Shown piece after piece: positions 1-7,439 of a stretch of DNA of 30,175 nt; position 1 is the stretch's first letter; each line of letters starts with the position of its first letter. The stretch is from contig MNYV01000096.1 of the NCBI GenBank assembly GCA_001873285.1, positions 1-30,175 on the forward strand. The letters are read 5' to 3'. This DNA comes from Nitrospirae bacterium CG2_30_53_67. Its GTDB lineage: Bacteria; CG2-30-53-67. The notes under the pieces were generated by a model that saw nothing but the letters and a program-made list of their open reading frames with translations, had not been told where the DNA came from and made no database searches. The position numbers and the translations under genes are program-made.

Positions 1-72
1 CCGGTCAAGCCCCGGTAAACCGAGGGCAAGCCGGACAATGACAAACTAATTACGACTTCTGTCACTGTGTAT

Positions 73-95
73 ATTTACGAATTGGGCCGCTAAGG
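73..95. repeat. Stray terminal-repeat copy related to the MITE at 15.6 kb
   Basis: Read on the minus strand, this stretch runs CTTAGCGGCCCAATTCG and continues TAAATA. It matches the left end of the hairpin element at 15611 (CTTAGTGGCCCTATTCG, then TAAATA) at 21 of 23 positions. It lies directly beyond the stop codon of the ATP-grasp gene ending at 100, just as the full element abuts a stop codon. The rest of positions 1-72 shows no clear similarity to the full element, so this is a solo end, a diverged copy or a member cut by the window edge. Confidence 0.5.
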
Positions 96-99
96 TTTC

Positions 100-1116
100 C
101 TATTTTTTCTGCACTGCGACATCGATCATCTCTTTTATCACATCCTGGATTTTGTAGCCGCGCTCTTTTGCCGACATGATAAACCCCGAGTCAGAAGCAA
201 TGCACGGATTGGCATTCGCCTCGATCACATAGACCTTCCCTTCCGGACTCAAACGAATATCCACCCGTGCGTATCCCCGCAGGTTGAACGCATGCCAGCA
301 GTCTAATGCCGTCTCTTTGATGGCTTCGATGGGGGCGTTCTCAGGGTTGAACGTTCTCACCGTATGGTGATATTCAAAGGAGTTTTTGTCCCACTTCGCA
401 TGGTAGTTGACGATCCTCGGTTTTTTTTCGGGCCAGCTTTCAAAGACCATTTCAGCCACGGGCAGGACCTCCACGGTCCCGTCTCGATGTTCGAGCAATG
501 AGATGTTGAACTCTCTCCCATCGATGAACTGCTCGATCAGGAGCGGCTGGCCTTTGTGCCTTTTGTATATTTCGGGAAGTTCAGGGAGAAGCGCCGCAAG
601 GTCATGGAACACGGAACGATCATCTATGCCTACGGATGCATCCTCGCAGGCGGGTTTGATGATGACGGGCGGGTTGAGTGCGATCCGGAAATCAGGACCG
701 CACGCCGGGTTACTCCTGTACTGATCCCAGGAAGGGGTGGGGATGCCCCGGGCCGTCAGGATGGACTTGGCGAGGATCTTGTCCGTGGTGGTCTGAAGGG
801 CGTCAAATGGGGAACCGGTATGAGGGTAACCCGAAATTTCAAAGAACGAGGCGACTACGGGGAAATACCTCTGCTGGTCCCTCACGCTTTCGACCAGGTT
901 AAAAACCACGTCAGGAGAGTGCCGTTTTAACTGTTTGAGGAGAAGGCAGAGTTCCTCGCTTAATGCGCAGGTCTGAGATCCGCCGTCGAGAATAAAGGTT
1001 TCATAATCATATCCGAGATGATCCAGGGCATCGATGATCAGCTCCACTTCGTCGAGCACGTCCTCTGAATCGGGTTTGCCGGTGATGGGTTGATTGTAAA
1101 AAAGCGCGACTTTCAT
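100..1116 (-). CDS. ATP-grasp ligase, D-Ala-D-Ala ligase-like (first of two)
   Basis: A 338-residue protein of the D-alanine-D-alanine ligase/ATP-grasp superfamily. These enzymes activate a carboxylate as an acyl phosphate and join it to an amine. Visible motifs are the ATP-binding lysine segment IIKPACEDASVGI around residue 155, EQFIDGREFNISLL around 200, and the metal-binding C-terminal segment VYVIEANANPCIASDSG around 290-305. The last differs from the classical Ddl form N-T-x-P-G-M-T, so the substrate is probably not two D-alanines. It is the last gene of a minus-strand operon, 18 bases after a second ATP-grasp gene and behind a lysine 2,3-aminomutase-like gene. That company suggests an amino-acid ligase acting on beta-lysine or a related amino acid (inference). 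Family assignment is firm; substrate is unknown. Confidence 0.85.
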   Translation of the reverse strand: MKVALFYNQPITGKPDSEDVLDEVELIIDALDHLGYDYETFILDGGSQTCALSEELCLLLKQLKRHSPDVVFNLVESVRDQQRYFPVVASFFEISGYPHTGSPFDALQTTTDKILAKSILTARGIPTPSWDQYRSNPACGPDFRIALNPPVIIKPACEDASVGIDDRSVFHDLAALLPELPEIYKRHKGQPLLIEQFIDGREFNISLLEHRDGTVEVLPVAEMVFESWPEKKPRIVNYHAKWDKNSFEYHHTVRTFNPENAPIEAIKETALDCWHAFNLRGYARVDIRLSPEGKVYVIEANANPCIASDSGFIMSAKERGYKIQDVIKEMIDVAVQKK

Positions 1117-1134
1117 ATAAAAAGAGTGACCTGA

Positions 1135-2169
1135 CTAATTGAGCGTAGATGTGCGGGAGTCATGTTTAAACACGCGGTCTTTTGCTTTCCTCTCACGAGC
1201 GGAACGAATGATATCCGAGATCAGTTGTCTGTACCCGATTCCCGCCTTGCTGCACAGGATGGGAAGGTCGGAATGGGTCGGGTTAAGGCCGGCCAGAGGA
1301 TTCATTTCGAGGAAATAAAGCTTCCCGTTCTTGTCGGCTTTGAGATCCAGCCTGCCTGCATCCCGGCATCCAAGCGCCCGGTATGCCCTGATCGCGACAT
1401 CCGATGCCTCTTGGATGATCGCCTTGTCCTTCACAAGGAGATACTCCACCCTCTCTTCGCAGAACTCCTTATTGGCGAAGGTATAGACAAGCGGTTCCGC
1501 GTTCTGGTTGAGCTTGACCTCGAGAACTCCGATCACCCTGGCCTGGTTTTCGGTCCCCACGATGCCGATGGTGAATTCCCTGCCGGGGAGATAGGTCTCG
1601 ACGAGAACGGGCTGGTGATACCGGATGAGCAGCGCCGAGCACTGCCTCTTCAATGCGTCCATGTCCCATACGATGGATTCGGCGGTGATCCCTTTGCCGG
1701 TCCCCTCGGAGACCGGTTTGGTAAAGAGCGGGAAGGAGGTCCCAAGGCTGATGGCGCTCTTTTCCAGGTTTTGCATGGAGTCCACGGTGAGGGATTCCGG
1801 TGTGGGAATCCCCGCGTCCCTGACCACGCTCTTGGCCACGGCCTTGTCCATACAGACGGCAAGGGTTAAGGGATCGCTGAAGGTGTAGGGGATTTGATAG
1901 GCCTCGAGGAGCGCGGGCACCTGGGCCTCCCTGTTTCTTCCGTGACACCCTTCCGAGATGTTGAAGACGAGGTCCCATCTTTCGCCTGCGGATAGCCGTC
2001 TGGACAGTTCAAATATATTGCCGACCCTGACGGCTTCGTGATCCAGGCTGCTCAGGGTCTCTTCAAGGGCACGGATGGTCTCCTCGCTGTCGAACTCGGC
2101 GGTCTCCTCTTCAGTGAATCCCATTTCAAGATATTCTTTCCTCAGATCATAGGTCAGACCGATCTTCAT
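1135..2169 (-). CDS. ATP-grasp ligase, D-Ala-D-Ala ligase-like (second of two)
   Basis: A 344-residue ATP-grasp protein, clearly a diverged relative and not a copy of its downstream neighbour. Motifs are LFTKPVSEGTGKGI (nucleotide-binding lysine and glycine-rich loop), ETYLPGREFTIGIVG, and the metal-binding end GRLDLKADKNGKLYFLEMNP followed by LAGLNPTHSDLP. The C-terminal N-P-L-A-G-L replaces the usual N-x-x-P-G of Ddl. Its ATG overlaps the stop codon of the upstream aminomutase gene in an ATGA arrangement, so the two are translationally coupled; GGAGAG lies just upstream of the ATG. Two dissimilar ATP-grasp enzymes in one operon suggest two successive ligations or two substrates (inference). 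A role in cell-wall D-Ala-D-Ala synthesis is unlikely in this context. Confidence 0.85.
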   Translation of the reverse strand: MKIGLTYDLRKEYLEMGFTEEETAEFDSEETIRALEETLSSLDHEAVRVGNIFELSRRLSAGERWDLVFNISEGCHGRNREAQVPALLEAYQIPYTFSDPLTLAVCMDKAVAKSVVRDAGIPTPESLTVDSMQNLEKSAISLGTSFPLFTKPVSEGTGKGITAESIVWDMDALKRQCSALLIRYHQPVLVETYLPGREFTIGIVGTENQARVIGVLEVKLNQNAEPLVYTFANKEFCEERVEYLLVKDKAIIQEASDVAIRAYRALGCRDAGRLDLKADKNGKLYFLEMNPLAGLNPTHSDLPILCSKAGIGYRQLISDIIRSARERKAKDRVFKHDSRTSTLN

Positions 2170-3638
2170 CTGGTCTCTCCTTGTATCTTGAAAAGAGAGT
2201 TTTTCTGTTTTCTCCTTCGGTATCTCGGGTTTTCCTCCGGGACCAAGGCCTGCTTATTCCCACGGATGAGCTGAGCGGCGCCGGAATCCTTGCCGTTGCC
2301 GTTACCGTTCTTCCGTCTCGGCCTTATAAAGTCGTTCTCCTGAGGATTGTAATACTTCACAATCATCCCCTCATAATTTCTCAGGATCACATCCTTGTCT
2401 ATGGTGGACAGGAGATAGAATGGCTGCAGTGGAATCTTGCCTCCTCCGCCGGGGGCATCCACGACAAAGGTGGGGATGCAGAGGCCGCCGGTATAGCCGC
2501 GCATCAGCTCGATGATTTCCATCCCTTTCCAGATGCTGGTCCTGAAATGTTCAACCCCTTTCACCGGGTCGCATTGGAAGAGATAATACGGCCTGACCAT
2601 GATCCTCTGCAGGGCGTGGCAGAGTTCTTTCATCACTTCCACCGAGTCGTTGATGCCCTTCAGCAGGACGGATTGGTTGGAGACCGGGATGCCGGCCCGG
2701 AGGAGCTTGTCGCAGGCCTCCTGCGCCTCGGGGGTCACCTCTCTGGGATGGTTGAACTGGGTATTCACCCAGAGGGGCCTGTGTTTTGCAAGCATCTTTG
2801 CAAGGTCGTCCGTGATCCTCATGGGAAGCACCACGGGGGCCCGAGTGCCGATTCTCAGGACTTCGACGTGGGAGATCTTCCTGAGTTCACCCAGGAACCA
2901 GTCGAGCACGTCCAGGTTCATCATGAGGGGATCGCCGCCTGAGACGATGACCTCTCTCAACTCCGGCGTGGCCCGGACGTACTCGATCATGGCCAGAAGG
3001 TCGGTCCTGGATCGGATGGTCTCACCTTCGTGCCATATCCTCTTCCGGGTACAATGCCGGCAATACATGGCGCAGGTGTTCGTAATGACCGCGAGCACCC
3101 GGTCGGGATACCTGTGAACCAGCCCGGGCGCCTGCATGTCTTCTTCTTCTTCAAGGGGGTCATTGTCGCCGACCATCTGAAAGTCCACTTCCTTAAGATC
3201 GGGAAGACACTGTTTCATGATCGGGTCCTCAGGGTTGGACCAGTCAATGAGGGACAGGTAATACGGCGTGATGGAGTAATGAAACGTCTCGATCAGCCGT
3301 TTGTATTTTGGGATCTGATAGGGTTTCAGATTAAGAATCTCGGCCAGGGTGTCGATCTTTCTGATTCTGTTGGCCGCCTGCCACCTCCAGTCGTTCCATT
3401 CCTCCTGGGTGACGTCCGGCCATAACTTGCCGACCCAATCATCATTTTTGAAGAGTTCTTCATTTTTTTGAGGTGAAATGTAATGGATTTTACAGCCTTG
3501 GATTCCGAGAGGGGTCTTTTTCCCATTTCCGTTTTTCGGGCAGGAGAGCAACGTACTGGGAGGTTGTTCATCTTCTATGGTTGTAGTGCTTTGACTGGGA
3601 GGTTGATCGTCTTCTTTTGTTAACACCTGATGCTCCAT
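2166..3638 (-). CDS. kamA: Lysine 2,3-aminomutase-like radical SAM enzyme (KamA family)
   Basis: A 490-residue PLP- and SAM-dependent aminomutase of the KamA family, expected to convert L-lysine to L-beta-lysine. The [4Fe-4S] cysteines are C189, C193 and C196 (NTCAMYCRHC). The PLP lysine is K401 in DAPGGGGK. Two aspartates, D357 (FQCDP) and D394 (VVDAPGG), sit 37 residues apart, the same spacing as Asp293 and Asp330 of Clostridium subterminale LAM, which hold the lysine side-chain amine. This favours lysine over glutamate as substrate. The protein is longer than the 416-residue clostridial enzyme, with an acidic, Ser/Thr/Pro-rich N-terminal tail of about 45 residues that repeats DQPPS/DEQPPS, and a basic C-terminal tail. 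The start is supported by AAGGAGAAGG just upstream of the ATG. No AblB-type acetyltransferase follows; two ATP-grasp ligases do. Confidence 0.92.
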   Translation of the reverse strand: MEHQVLTKEDDQPPSQSTTTIEDEQPPSTLLSCPKNGNGKKTPLGIQGCKIHYISPQKNEELFKNDDWVGKLWPDVTQEEWNDWRWQAANRIRKIDTLAEILNLKPYQIPKYKRLIETFHYSITPYYLSLIDWSNPEDPIMKQCLPDLKEVDFQMVGDNDPLEEEEDMQAPGLVHRYPDRVLAVITNTCAMYCRHCTRKRIWHEGETIRSRTDLLAMIEYVRATPELREVIVSGGDPLMMNLDVLDWFLGELRKISHVEVLRIGTRAPVVLPMRITDDLAKMLAKHRPLWVNTQFNHPREVTPEAQEACDKLLRAGIPVSNQSVLLKGINDSVEVMKELCHALQRIMVRPYYLFQCDPVKGVEHFRTSIWKGMEIIELMRGYTGGLCIPTFVVDAPGGGGKIPLQPFYLLSTIDKDVILRNYEGMIVKYYNPQENDFIRPRRKNGNGNGKDSGAAQLIRGNKQALVPEENPRYRRRKQKNSLFKIQGETR

Positions 3639-3941
3639 GGCCTTCTCCTTAATAAATTCAGATCGTCATAGGGATCATCTTTAGTCTCCCCTGTGGTTAC
3701 TTACGATCTGTTGGGTTTAGAGAGTCTGTACCATACAATATATGGTGATGTCAAGGGCAAATCTAAAAAAATAAACAATGTCCTCATTTTTTATCAGAAC
3801 CGGCGCTGAACGATCGGGTCAGGCCGCTGAGCTTTCGATCTATCCATGCTTCATATCACGCTTTTATGACATATTATATCAGATTTGATTGGTCATTTCT
3901 AATTTTATTTATAAAAAAGAAAGAAAATATTTTGAGCCCTT
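3639..3941. other. Divergent intergenic region between kamA and bioB
   Basis: No gene is visible in this AT-rich stretch. It must hold the minus-strand promoter for kamA. A TTGACA is present on the minus strand (TGTCAA at 3750-3755), but no good -10 follows at 16-18 bases, so I do not call a promoter. Runs such as ATTTTATTTATAAAAAAG near 3902-3919 precede the biotin promoter and could act as an UP-like element. Confidence 0.4.
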
Positions 3942-3973
3942 ATGTCAACATACATCCTCTTCGATGTTGACAA
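3942..3973. promoter_or_regulatory. BirA-like biotin operator
   Basis: ATGTCAACA (3942-3950), 14 bases, then TGTTGACAA (3965-3973). The second arm is the reverse complement of TTGTCAACA, so the arms match at 8 of 9 positions. Spacing and sequence fit the bacterial BirA operator form (about TTGTNAACC, 14-15 bases, GGTTNACAA). It overlaps the -35 box of the promoter in front of bioB, which fits repression by biotinyl-AMP-bound BirA. The inner arm base is A/T where the consensus has C/G. Confidence 0.8.
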
Positions 3974-3995
3974 TACCCGGATTTGTCTTTACACT
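3967..3995 (+). promoter_or_regulatory. Sigma-70-type promoter of the bio operon
   Basis: TTGACA at 3967-3972, a 17-base spacer, and TACACT at 3990-3995. The -35 matches consensus fully and lies inside the right arm of the BirA-like operator. Transcription would begin near 4002, giving a leader of about 150 bases before bioB that includes a TTGAACCC repeat. Confidence 0.7.
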
Positions 3996-4020
3996 CTTGA
4001 AAAATAAGGGCCGAGCGTCA

Positions 4021-4098
4021 TCGGGTTAAAGGGTTTCAGTTTTTTCCTCTTGAGAGTTTGCTTGCGGTTCAATATTTCACTTGAACCCTTGAACCCTA
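4021..4098. repeat. Short member of the TTGAACCC inverted-repeat family (copy 1)
   Basis: The right side reads TATTTCACTTGAACCC and continues TTGAACCCT, identical to the right arm of the copy before lepA near 11290. A degenerate left arm, GGGTTAAAGGGTTTCAG, lies at about 4025-4041. The element sits in the leader of the bio operon and could fold as an imperfect hairpin. It lacks the outer GGATCATCTCC-type ends of the longer copies, so it looks truncated. Confidence 0.6.
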
Positions 4099-4150
4099 AT
4101 ACAGATCTTGCTGCCTGTGTGCCGTGTATAAGGGAAGGTCGGAGTCTGAA

Positions 4151-5134
4151 ATGCATGCAGAGATTAAAGCGGTTCTGAAGGGAGTCCTTGATAGAGATCC
4201 CTTGACCCGGGAGCAGGCCCTGATGTTGGCCGAAACCCCGCCCCAGGACCTCCCGGAAATTCTAAACGCCGCACGACGCGTCCGTGAGACCCATCGGGGA
4301 GACGTGGTGAGTCTCTGTGCCATCATCAATGCCAAATCCGGGCGCTGTTCCGAGGATTGCCGCTTCTGCGCCCAGTCCCTGCGGTATCAGACCGGGGTCA
4401 AGGCCTATCCGCTGATCCCCGATCAGAGGATCCTGGATGGATGGGAGCGTTCGGCGCAGGATGGGGTGAGTTTTTTCTGTATCGTGACCAGCGGGAGGCG
4501 CGCCGAGCCGGATGAGCTGGAGAGGATCCGGGGGGTCCTGCAGAGGATGCGGGAGGCGGGGAAGGTCCGCCCGTGCGCCTCTCTGGGGGCGCTAAACCTT
4601 GAGGACCTCGTAGGGCTCAGGGAGGCCGGCCTCGTCCGTTACCATCACAACATTGAGACCGCCCGCAGTTTTTATGCATCGGTCTGCACCACCCATTCCT
4701 ATGACGAGCGCGTGCGGACCGTGCTGAATGCCGGGAAGGCGGGACTTCAGGTCTGCTCAGGAGGGATCCTCGGCATGGGGGAGACCATGGCGCAGCGGGT
4801 CGAGATGGCCATGGCCCTTCGGGACCTGCAGGTCGATTCCATCCCCCTGAATTTTTTGAACCCGATTCCAGGAACTCCCCTGGCGGGGAAGGGAATTCTG
4901 GCCCGGGATGAGATATTGAAGACCGTGGCCCTGTTCCGCTTGATCAACCCGGATCGCGAGATCCGCGCCTGTGCAGGACGGGAGGTCCATCTGGGCGAGG
5001 AGCAGGGGATGCTCTTTGATGCCGGGGTCGACGGGATTCTGACCGGGGATTACCTGACCACAAAAGGAACCCCTCCGGGAAAAGACCGGGAGGTCATCCT
5101 ATCGCATGGTTTGAGGGTCGCGCCTGATGCGTGA
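4151..5134 (+). CDS. bioB: Biotin synthase
   Basis: A 327-residue radical SAM enzyme that inserts sulfur into dethiobiotin, the last step of biotin synthesis. The SAM-cluster cysteines are C66, C70 and C73 (GRCSEDCRFC). The [2Fe-2S] ligands C110, C142, C202 and R272 follow at spacings of 32, 60 and 70, close to those of E. coli C97, C128, C188 and R260. All catalytic ligands are therefore present. I place the start at the ATG at 4151, preceded by GGAG with 6 bases between; an in-frame GTG at 4124 would add nine atypical residues. It is the first gene downstream of the BirA-like operator and is followed by bioF after about 60 bases. Confidence 0.96.
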   Translation: MHAEIKAVLKGVLDRDPLTREQALMLAETPPQDLPEILNAARRVRETHRGDVVSLCAIINAKSGRCSEDCRFCAQSLRYQTGVKAYPLIPDQRILDGWERSAQDGVSFFCIVTSGRRAEPDELERIRGVLQRMREAGKVRPCASLGALNLEDLVGLREAGLVRYHHNIETARSFYASVCTTHSYDERVRTVLNAGKAGLQVCSGGILGMGETMAQRVEMAMALRDLQVDSIPLNFLNPIPGTPLAGKGILARDEILKTVALFRLINPDREIRACAGREVHLGEEQGMLFDAGVDGILTGDYLTTKGTPPGKDREVILSHGLRVAPDA

Positions 5135-5194
5135 GGGGATGCAGGAGAGAGAACGCTACAGTGTCCGGATGCACATTGATCACGGAGATCAGTG

Positions 5195-6379
5195 ATGTTT
5201 GAGCAGGAGCTTCAATCCCTCAAGGCCAAGGGACTTTACCGGCGCCTCCATGAAGTGGAGACGGCCCAGGGGCCGAGGATACGGATGAACGGCCGGGAGA
5301 TGATCTCCCTCGCCTCCAACAATTATCTGGGCCTTGCCTCCCATCCCAGACTGAAGGAGGCGGTCTGTGAGGCTGCGAACCAATACGGCGCCGGGAGCGG
5401 GGCATCCAGACTCCTCTCCGGGACATGCGTGCTCCATACGAGGCTTGAGGAGGAAATCGCCGGGTTCCTGGGGGAAGAGGCCGCTCTGATTTTCAATTCA
5501 GGGTATGCGGCGAATACCGGAATCCTTTCAGCCCTCTGCGGTAAGGAAGACCTGATTCTCTGCGATGTATTGAATCATGCCTCCATCGTGGACGGGTGCC
5601 GCCTCTCTCGATCGGATGTCAAACTCTACAGGCATCTTGATTGCGATATGCTGGAGGATCGGCTTAAAAGATCGAATAAATATCATTACAAAAGGCGGTG
5701 GATCGTGACTGAAAGCCTCTTCAGCATGGACGGGGATTTGGCGCCCCTTCCGGAACTGGCCGCTCTTGCAGAACGGTACGGGGCGCATCTCTACCTGGAC
5801 GAGGCCCATGCCATAGGGGTCCTGGGGGACAAGGGGAGGGGGAGCGCCTCCCTTTTCGGCGTGGAAGACCGGATTACCCTCCGGATGGGGACGCTGAGCA
5901 AGGCGCTCGGTTCCTTCGGCGCTTTTGCCGCGGGAGACCGGGAGATCATCAATCTTCTGATCAACCGGGCGAGGTCCCTGATCTACTCCACGGCCCTTCC
6001 TCCTCCGGTACTGGCCGCATCTCGCGCCGCTCTTGAACTGGTCCGGACCGACCAAGGGGACCGGTTGAGGAAGAGGCTCTTTTCCAATATCCGCCGGCTG
6101 GCCCGTGGATTAAAAGGCATAGGGTTTGAAGGGATAACGGGGGAGACGCCGATCCTTCCTCTGATCCTGGGTCCGGTTAACAAGGCCCTTGCCGCCGCCC
6201 AGGCCCTGTATGAGGGCGGGGTCTTCGCTCCGGCTATCCGCCCCCCCACGGTTCCCAAGGGGAAGTCAAGGCTCCGCTTCTCAGTTATGGCACAGCATAC
6301 GGCTGAGGATCTGGATACCGCAGTCTTGGTCCTGGGACGGTTTTTAAGGGGGCCGTCGGCTGAGGGACCGGGCTTGTGA
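5195..6379 (+). CDS. bioF: 8-amino-7-oxononanoate synthase
   Basis: A PLP-dependent alpha-oxoamine synthase of 394 residues, condensing pimeloyl-ACP or pimeloyl-CoA with L-alanine in the first committed step of biotin ring formation. Visible family motifs are LASNNYLGLASHPRLKEA near residue 30, GSGASRLLSGT near 70, YLDEAHAIGVLGDKGRG near 205, and the PLP-lysine segment GTLSKALGSFGAF near 240. Glycine C-acetyltransferase is the main alternative within the family, but the position behind bioB settles the choice. The ATG at 5195 has CGGAG 7 bases upstream; an in-frame GTG lies immediately before it. bioA, bioD and bioC are not in this window. Confidence 0.93.
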   Translation: MFEQELQSLKAKGLYRRLHEVETAQGPRIRMNGREMISLASNNYLGLASHPRLKEAVCEAANQYGAGSGASRLLSGTCVLHTRLEEEIAGFLGEEAALIFNSGYAANTGILSALCGKEDLILCDVLNHASIVDGCRLSRSDVKLYRHLDCDMLEDRLKRSNKYHYKRRWIVTESLFSMDGDLAPLPELAALAERYGAHLYLDEAHAIGVLGDKGRGSASLFGVEDRITLRMGTLSKALGSFGAFAAGDREIINLLINRARSLIYSTALPPPVLAASRAALELVRTDQGDRLRKRLFSNIRRLARGLKGIGFEGITGETPILPLILGPVNKALAAAQALYEGGVFAPAIRPPTVPKGKSRLRFSVMAQHTAEDLDTAVLVLGRFLRGPSAEGPGL

Positions 6380-6389
6380 AGGATTTTCC

Positions 6390-7124
6390 ATGACCGAAAA
6401 TCATCAAGTGGTCCTGATCACCGGGGCTTCGCGGGGTCTCGGGAGGCATCTTGCGCTCGGTTTTGCCCGTCCCGGCTATCGAGTGGCCGTGCACTATGGT
6501 TCCCGGTCCGGCGAAGCCGAAGAGGCGGCGGCGGCGATCCGGAAGCACGGGGGAGAGGCGCTAACCCTGTCTGCCGATTTCGCTGAACCTGCACAGGTGG
6601 AAGAGATGGTGCGCCGCATCCTTGAGATATGGGGAGGGATTCATATCCTGATCAACAACGCTGCGATGATCAGGGACGCCCCGGCCGTCTCCATGTCGGA
6701 GAAGGACTGGGATGCGGTGATGGACGTGGATCTCTCCGGGCCGTTCCATGCCATGCGGGCCGTGTCCGGACCCATGCGTGAGCAGGGCGGGGGGGAGATC
6801 ATCAATATGGTCTCCATCTCGGGGGTTCGGGGGAGCAGGGGACAGGCCAATTACGCGGCGGCCAAGGCCGCTCTCATCGGTCTGACTAAATCTGCGGCCA
6901 GGGAATGGGGGAAGTATCATATCCGGGTGAACGCCGTCTGTCCCGGTTTCATGGAGACGGATATGACCCGCTCTGTTCCGGAAGAGGTCAGGAGCCTTGC
7001 ACTGGGGCAGAGCTGTCTTTCCGGGTTTTGCGATCCCGGGGACCTGGTCCGCTTTGTCAGGGCGCTCGTCCGCATGCGGACGGTCACCGGGCAGGTCTTT
7101 CATCTGGACAGCAGGATTATTTAA
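6390..7124 (+). CDS. FabG-like short-chain dehydrogenase in the bio operon
   Basis: A 244-residue classical SDR resembling 3-oxoacyl-ACP reductase. It has the nucleotide motif TGASRGLG (residues 11-18), NNAA near 89, and the catalytic S142, Y155 and K159 (the last two in NYAAAK). The usual catalytic-tetrad asparagine in a V-N-L-x-G context reads V-D-L-S-G here, so Asp114 takes its place. It begins 10 bases after bioF and is the last gene before a repeat element, so it is probably co-transcribed with bioB and bioF. A role in making the pimeloyl chain is plausible, since that chain is built by fatty-acid-type reductions in several bacteria; a general fatty-acid role cannot be excluded. Confidence 0.85.
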   Translation: MTENHQVVLITGASRGLGRHLALGFARPGYRVAVHYGSRSGEAEEAAAAIRKHGGEALTLSADFAEPAQVEEMVRRILEIWGGIHILINNAAMIRDAPAVSMSEKDWDAVMDVDLSGPFHAMRAVSGPMREQGGGEIINMVSISGVRGSRGQANYAAAKAALIGLTKSAAREWGKYHIRVNAVCPGFMETDMTRSVPEEVRSLALGQSCLSGFCDPGDLVRFVRALVRMRTVTGQVFHLDSRII

Positions 7125-7132
7125 GAATTGGA

Positions 7133-7382
7133 GATCATCTCCAAAAGAGTGGGTGAAAACATAAGGGTCCAAGGGGTCAAGGAGTCAAGGGGTCAAGTGA
7201 AGTGCTTTTCAAGAACTTGAGGGTCCGAGTGAAAAGCTTAGCAAGAAACTGAGGGGTTAACAGATCGAGAGCCCCGGGGGTAGGTGAGATGATAGAAGAA
7301 ATACCTAAATCAAAAAAAACACTTGACCCCTTGAACCCTGGAATCCTCGAACCCTTTTTAACCACTATATGGGAGAAGAACC
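7133..7382. repeat. Long inverted-repeat element, TTGAACCC family (copy 2)
   Basis: The left arm begins GATCATCTCCAAAAGAGTGG and carries GGGTCCAAGGGGTCAAGG units. The right arm carries ACTTGACCCCTTGAACCC, then GGAATCCTCGAACCC, and ends ATGGGAGAAGAACC. The reverse complement of the right arm aligns with the left, so the roughly 250-bp element is one long imperfect hairpin around an unrelated centre. The right 60 bases are nearly identical to those of copy 3 before lepA. It fills the gap before mtaB; no ORF of its own is credible. Confidence 0.8.
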
Positions 7383-7439
7383 AGAATTTGAAATTTGAGA
7401 TTTGAAATCAAGAAACGTAAAATCAAGAGATTTGAAATC

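Noticed and set aside
3750-3755. TTGACA on the minus strand as the kamA promoter
   Set aside because: No acceptable -10 box occurs 16-18 bases downstream.
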